NCBI RefSeq assembly: GCF_019320115.1
Contig: NC_089587.1
Span: forward strand, 101,768,166-101,832,165
Length of the DNA stretch: 64,000 nt
Source: Miscanthus floridulus
Lineage: Eukaryota; Streptophyta; Magnoliopsida; Poales; Poaceae
Direction of reading: 5' to 3'
Part shown: positions 58,126 to 64,000 of the stretch, piece after piece
How the letters are laid out: each line of letters opens with the position of its first letter
How positions within the stretch are numbered: position 1 is the first letter of the stretch
The notes under the pieces: model-generated
The model's input: only the letters and a program-made list of their open reading frames with translations
What the model was told of the DNA's origin: nothing
Database searches by the model: none
Position numbers and translations under genes: made by a program

Positions 58126-61100
58126 ACTATGATTAGCTTTTAATGAGTCATGATTTTAAGTAGTTGAGTAGCAACAAGTTTATCACATGCCCCATATAAA
58201 CACATGATCAGGTAAACATGAATAATGAATAGCATAAACAATTAACCATTAGTGAGCATCTTCATCATCCATATCATTAGTGTTCATCATCTATTCCGTA
58301 AGGGTTCAAAGGTCGCTCGTGACCATGAGCACAGCTGATATATCAGTTTTACACTCTGCAAAGGTTGTATACTTTCACTGTGAGTTATGATTTACCCTTT
58401 CGCCCGAGGTAGCTAATCTGTTGAATGTCGGCAGGGTTCACTATGAAGTATTTCAAAGGTTCGTCTAACAAGTTAGGGCCATTAGATTCACTCGGCAAAT
58501 AGATATAGGAACCCCCTGTCGAATGACACAATTCCATCACGGCTATACATATAAGAGTAGAGGTTGTCCTATACCTGATTCGGTAAGCCATTCTTACGCC
58601 AATAAAGGTAAACATTAACAAGCTAGAAAAGGTCATCATACTGAGCTAAAGCCAGAGCCATATAGCCATCACAGTTGTACTGTAAGTCCCGGATAATCAC
58701 TTACAGATAAGTCCTTAGGAAGAGGAATCTAGAGCACCATAAAAACAGCCCCAATGCTCTAGCCCCCTTGTTCCATATTGCTAAAAAGCATCTTTTAACA
58801 TTTATTGCATATATACCATTAGTCAAGTTATAAATTCATGGCTTTAGTTGAGCACTAGCATCATACTACACAATGCAATATCTCATAGAAATCAAGGTAT
58901 AGGGTAACAAAGTACTAGGACATCCTTAGTGGTAATCAGGTAGACACATGCAACATGAATTAAATGATTAAAGGTGTATAGGACAACAAGGAAGATCACA
59001 TGCTATACTTGCCTCAAACTTAGATCCTTCTTCAAGTCCAAAACTTCAAAGATCTGCTTCTTGATTCACCACGTATAACTCATCGACTGAACAAGATCAT
59101 AAAGCACCACGCAAGCATCCATGCAATCATACATGAAGCAAATAATAGATCTAAATTAGAATAATACACCAAATATAAAATCAAGATAAAAAGTTTATAA
59201 AACGAATCTACGTCTCACTACGAACACATAGACGTGAAAAAGCACGCTAATCGAAACTACGATTAAAAAGATACATCTACCGAAAGATTTGCTCATAGGA
59301 GAAAATATAAAACTATTAGCTTCATGTGTTTTAATTATATAAAAACATATATAAGATATTTTATAGATAATATAATTTAAGTCAAATTTAGATTTGAATT
59401 ATAAAACTAAAGTAAAACAAATTATATTTTATTTATAAAATCCAGTTGCATAATTATTAATTAAGATATGATTTAAACCATAAAATTTCAGAAATAGTAA
59501 TCTGGTAAACAATGTTACTAACGCGTAGATCTCGTTGCAATGAATCTAGCACAACTTGAACGAGTCAATTCGGAGCTAAAACGCAGAAGATATGAAATAA
59601 ACAAGATTTCCTTTATTAAAATAATAGATTAAATCTAACCTTGTATTTCAAAAGTTTAAAACATATCTAACAGTGGTATAAACTTGTAGATTATGAATTT
59701 TGAGCCTAACGCAAGTTGAATGGGTCAAATCGGAGTTAAAACGGAGAAGTTATGGCCTAAAGAAAATAGTGGCAAAACTGTAATTAACTAAAAACGTATT
59801 TTGGATCTAAACCGACGAAACTACGCTTTCCAAAGAAGAAAACGTAACCTGTGATTGCGCTTTGGACCACGGGTTCTATTATAGAAAAAAATAGGGACTC
59901 TTTAGTAAGATGGCCACGCGAAGGGGTATCGGTTGATGGAGGCCGTGGGATCTAGATTGGACGGCGGGGATGGAAGCGGGCGATGAGAAAAAAAACATAG
60001 CCGACCGAAACAGGGCCGGTGGCGAGGTGACAATGGCGGCGCTATGGAAGAGCTCACTGGAGCTCTCGATTCACGGTCTATGGAGCATGGTTTTTGACGG
60101 GAAGAACATGGGAGAGGAGAGGAGGTTGAGGCGAACTCACCTAGGGGAATTTTAGCGGCGCGGAGCAAGAGGAGACGGCATGTGGCTTGGCGAGTTAACG
60201 GCGGACGACGATGCTAGGTGGCGGCATGGCTGCGGGTGCTCGATGAGAAAGCTACAATGTTGGAGCTTAGATTGGAAAGGCACGAGCGTGGGCATCCACT
60301 ATTTAAGGAACGGAGGGACTTACGGCGCAAGGCAATGGCGCACGAGGCATAGCGGAGGCGGGTAGGGACGGCGTCGACGTGGTCATGTTCAGAGCGGACA
60401 CAGCGTGGAGGGAGAAGACACACCCGACAGGCAGGCCCAGACTGCCAGCGAACGGAAGGAAAGAGGGGCGCGCTGCGGGCCTTGCTGGCCGTGATGCTAG
60501 GCCGGTGCGGAAGGAGCGGGACACGAGTGGGTCGGTGGGAGAAAACAACCACAGGAAAAAACAAGGGAGGAGAAGCAGTGGGCCTACGTGCAGACGTGGG
60601 CCGAAGCCAAGGTGGGAAAAAGAGGGTTGGGCCGCTGGCCTTGCTGGCTACGCAGGAAGGGAACAGGAGAGCGAAATGGGCCGGCCAGAGGAAGGTCGAG
60701 CTAGATGTGGGCCACGCGGAGGGAATGGGGCAGCCGGCGCTGGAACTGGGCCAACATGCCAAATAGGGAGAGAGGGAAGAGAATTCCTTTTCCAATTTCT
60801 AAACCAATCTCAAAACCAATTTTGAATGCAAACTCAAATCAAGTTGAGATCCAATTTCAAATATGAACCAAATCAAATTTGAACACGGTTTAAAATACAT
60901 TTTTTTGTTCAAATAAAAATGAACAATTTTGGGTAAGTTCCCAAAAATAAATTTTATAACTTTCAAAAAATACTTTTATTTTCAAATTCTCTTTTTCTTT
61001 CTTTTCTTCTTCTTTAAAGCCATTTTTAATTTCATTTGCAAAAGCAATTTAAACCATTTTGAATTTTCAATCAAATACATCAAATGCAAGGGCATGTATG

Positions 61101-61239
61101 CACAAACATATTGCTAAACCTTATGATGAATTTTAATTTAATGAAAAAATTTATTTTCCTATGTTTTCATGAGCACAAAAATACAAAAATAAATCATTTT
61201 AATCCTATTTTCAAAAAAGACAAATTTTGGGGTGTTACA
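58126..61239 (-). repeat. Outer element 3' LTR, main piece
   Basis: This continues the LTR of 48332-48705 after the insertion and starts, on the minus strand, with TGTAACACCCCAAAATTTG at 61239. The region 58131-58500 matches 63646-64000. Frames at 60214-60825 lie in its GC-rich part, comparable to the GC-rich part of the inner LTR, and are not genes. Confidence 0.88.
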
Positions 61240-61256
61240 ATTCTACCCCCTTAAGA
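61240..61256 (-). promoter_or_regulatory. Polypurine tract of the outer element
   Basis: The minus strand reads TCTTAAGGGGGTAGAAT directly before the 3' LTR. Confidence 0.85.
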
Positions 61257-63257
61257 TGAATCTCATCCCCGAGATTCGGGAAACGTCGACTAGGAGATAG
61301 AGATACTCTGTCTTTGGATTCTTCTTTTACTTCCTCGTATAGTTCCATCGTCTTGATAAGGATACCGCTTTACTTTGGATACCTATTAACCTTACTCCAG
61401 ATAACTTACCAACCTGATTCCTAGATTCTAACAGATACTCCAAACAATGCTCAGGTAATTCCAATCACTAGGCCACCCTTCCTATAATACCATTTCTCTT
61501 CCTTAAAATATCCACCTTCCAACAAAGCCCGATGATTCTCTTGGTCAGAAGGGGATTCTACTACTAATCTTTAAAACATTTAAGGATTCTGGTTAAGTTT
61601 CTCAACAACTCTTAGTCCATGGTGCCATTCGAATCTTCTTAGCATAACTCTCTCTTGCTAAAGACATCGACAACGACTTTTGCTTCACCAAATAATTGTA
61701 CTTTTCTAAGTCATAAAACCTGATTGCTTCAATCCAACAATGATGTCGCAAGCTCATTCCAATGAAGATTTCACAAGCTCAAGACCATCTTAGTGAAGAT
61801 ATCCTATAGATTCTTGTGATCCACCGAGATGTCACCCTTACTTCCAAAAAGATAGTACTTCCGTGCTTCACAATAGATAACTTCCAGATCACACTTCAGA
61901 TGTTCCATCTCATGTTTTCTTTCATAAGCCTCTACTTTTCTTCTTGCATAAGGACACATCCCACCTCTTGAGAAGGTGCATCATTGTAGATATAAAGTTC
62001 TTGTCTGGATCTGGCAAAGCTAATACATAGGCTTTACTTCAACCTCTTCTTGGACTCCTTCAAACATTTACCTGAGGTCTTTTGATCCAAACTAACTTAA
62101 AACCTCTTCCAGTAGCATTATCAATATCTTGATGATCTTGGTTAAACCTCCCTTGAACCTTTAATCAAAACTCATTAAGACTCTGAGTTTCTCTCACATC
62201 TTTGGGTACTACCACGCTTCTGTTGCGCAAACTAGAACGTAGGACACTTCAGCTTGCAAATTCTTCAACTTGGCTACCCCCATAAGAAAAGATAAACTAG
62301 GGGACACCAAGCATAGCTTGCGCCTTCTTTCAGAGGAGCTAACTAGTATCACTACGTCCTGGCATCCCAATGAGTCTCTTGTGTATAGGCAAGAACAAGA
62401 AATCTGAAATTCCTCGCGAGCAGGAAAACAACAGCATAGTAAAATAGTTGTAACTCTTATTCTGTTAATCCAATGATATTGTAGCTTATACCGTTAGAAA
62501 GATTATAAAATTCTACACAACTTACTTATAGAACACTTTTCTAAATTCTGCATTTAACTTAGTCAAAAATAGTGCACAATAGAAACTATTCTAGGTTCCA
62601 AACAGCACAAATGCATCGCCTTGTGATTTTTGTATCTCCAAAACCAAAATATTTATCAAGCTAATTCTTGCGCTCAGAGAAAGATATTAGAGTCTACTAT
62701 TGTCTAGAATTTTCTTATGATTTTTGGTTGTCCAAGAATAGAGATATAAGTCGAAGAGTTCAAGCTGCTACGAAAAGACAGGATAGGGAGAACAGCAGAA
62801 AACCATATCCCAACTATTTGTTTTATTAATCCTTATACCTTAGGCCTATAGACTAAATGAAATTGTGGGAACACCCAACAAGATCATTGCAATCATTACC
62901 AAGATTCAAAACAATCATAAGCAAAATGACAATTCAACAAGCAATAAAGATTCACAATTCAATTATTGACTCAACTTGCGATACTATCGTCCTCATTATG
63001 CTAGGCGTAACAATCCTAAGACTCGTCTTTAGATTACGCAAGAAGGGGATGAGGGACAGTTCTAAAAGCATATGAAATCAAGGGGTGAAGATAAGAAGAA
63101 GGACTTCAAAATAAGCACCAAGGAGGAGATAAATATCAAGGATAGATATATAGTAGAGAAGAAAAATATCAAGATTTATAGAACAAGGATTTTATAGCAA
63201 TTTCAAAACCTTAGAACGTCCAGTTTCTACTAGGCTTGCGTCCTATAGTTAGCATTA
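61257..63257 (-). other. Internal region of the outer element, noncoding
   Basis: No frame of note is present on the minus strand. Scattered similarity to the inner element's internal region runs through it, including the stretch before the primer site (TTATAGAACAAGGATTTT near 63175). Pol relics are too worn for me to place with confidence. Confidence 0.6.
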
Positions 63258-63269
63258 CTCTAATACCAC
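63258..63269 (-). promoter_or_regulatory. Primer binding site of the outer element
   Basis: The minus strand reads TGGTATTAGAGT two bases after the LTR end, a variant of the initiator-Met tRNA complement. Confidence 0.75.
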
Positions 63270-63271
63270 TT

Positions 63272-64000
63272 TGTAGCACCCAATTTTAAGAACAAAACCA
63301 GATATACACCATATGTGAGCTCAGGAAGTCAAATCTCACATATAGCTACAAATAAGGTTAATATCAATAGACAATGCTCAATATATAACATACTTAGTAT
63401 AAAGAATATAACCTTAGATAGCAAATAATGGAAAGATAACTCCGATCTTTGGGTGAAGACTTAAATTCTATAGGGACAACTGATTGGTTGATCTCAAGCC
63501 TAATTCTACCAAACTCTAGCAATCGGATACCCATCCGGGATTTTTCCAAAGATTTAAAAAGTAAAGCAAGCGTAAGTACATGTCGTACTCAACAAATATA
63601 ACATGGGGTTCATAAGGCTCAAAAGGCTGACACTGGTTTAACTACGATTAGCTTTTAATGAGTCATGATTTTAAGAACTTGAGTAGCAACAAGTTTATCA
63701 CAAGCCCATATAAACACATGATCAAGTAAACATGAATAATGAATAGCATAAACAATTAACCATTAGTGAGCATCTTCATCATCCATATCATTAGTGTTCA
63801 TCATCTATTCCTTAAGGGTTCTAAAGCCGCTCGTGATCATGAGCACGGCTGATATACCAGTTTTACACTCTATAGAGGTTGTACACTTTCACTGTGAGTC
63901 GTGATTTACCCTTTCGCCCGAGGTAGCTAATCTCTTGACCCACTTCCAAGGAAGGTCGATAGGGTTCACTATGAAGCCTTTCAAAGGTTCATCTAACAAG
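63272..64000 (-). repeat. 5' LTR of the outer element (partial)
   Basis: On the plus strand it starts TGTAGCACCC and matches 48332-48705 followed by 58131-58500, skipping the inner insertion. It continues past the window edge. Confidence 0.88.

Larger units (their letters stand above)
48332..64000 (-). mobile_element. Outer large-LTR, short-internal retroelement (runs off the window)
   Basis: On the minus strand the order is: 5' LTR (64000 and beyond to 63272, TGTAGCACCC end), primer site (63269-63258), internal region (63271-61240), polypurine tract (61256-61240), 3' LTR (61239 to 58126, then 48705 to 48332 after removing the inner element). The LTR is about 3.48 kb, the internal part only 2.03 kb and without pol ORFs. 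This is the build of a non-autonomous large retrotransposon derivative (LARD). The 5-bp sequence before 48332 is AGCGG; its partner is outside the window. Confidence 0.85.

Noticed and set aside
60214..60825. 193-codon minus and 148-codon plus frames
   Set aside because: They overlap on opposite strands in the GC-rich part of the outer LTR, which fits composition rather than coding.

Overview
The window looks like gene-poor heterochromatin from a large plant genome, most likely a panicoid grass (sorghum, sugarcane, Miscanthus or maize type). The species call is inference: it rests on a CACTA element with CACTGCCGG-type subterminal repeats, a Tat-lineage Ty3/gypsy element with an antisense ORF, Stowaway MITEs, and LTRs starting TGTAACACC. 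I see no intact host gene. Almost everything can be assigned to nested transposable elements.

Layout. (1) Positions 1-5400 plus 10060-10511 (copy A) recur at 18601-24459 (copy B) as direct duplicates about 18.6 kb apart, a few percent diverged by eye. Each copy holds the end of an LTR, about 2 kb of anonymous flank, the first 1.7 kb of a CACTA element, and a Tat-lineage fragment joined directly to it. Only copy A carries a 4.66 kb solo LTR (5401-10059, target duplication ATGCA); copy B has the empty site. (2) In copy A the Tat fragment continues through an antisense ORF (15174-12269) to a 3' LTR (16286-17983), which sits inside an older LTR (17984-18703). (3) 20640-39989 is a composite CACTA element of 19.35 kb with matching TIRs and TCA on both sides. 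Its genes are on the minus strand: a broken TNP2-type transposase near the right end; an unrecognised decayed gene; and a second region with a Transposase_24-like domain, an Ulp1-like cysteine protease and a small ORF joining an RNA:DNA-hybrid-binding domain to a membrane segment. The Ulp1 exons are duplicated around a 2.1 kb Tat fragment. Palindromic CACTGCCGG repeats and tRNA-like A/B-box modules also occur inside the element. (4) 39990-43712 is anonymous AT-rich DNA with two Stowaway MITEs, a hairpin and a short GC-rich island. (5) 43713-64000 is a four-level nest. A minus-strand LINE is cut in its endonuclease domain by an LTR element (46910). That LTR is cut by a minus-strand element with about 3.5 kb LTRs (48332 to beyond the window). 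A plus-strand relative (48706-58125; LTRs 48706-52125 and 54703-58125) lies inside that element's 3' LTR.

How the parts work together: the CACTA proteins would have acted on the palindromic subterminal repeats and TIRs, but the transposase is now interrupted by stops. The large-LTR elements keep LTRs, primer site and polypurine tract but only fragments of pol, so they would depend on proteins from elsewhere. Identifications come from reading motifs; no database search was run.
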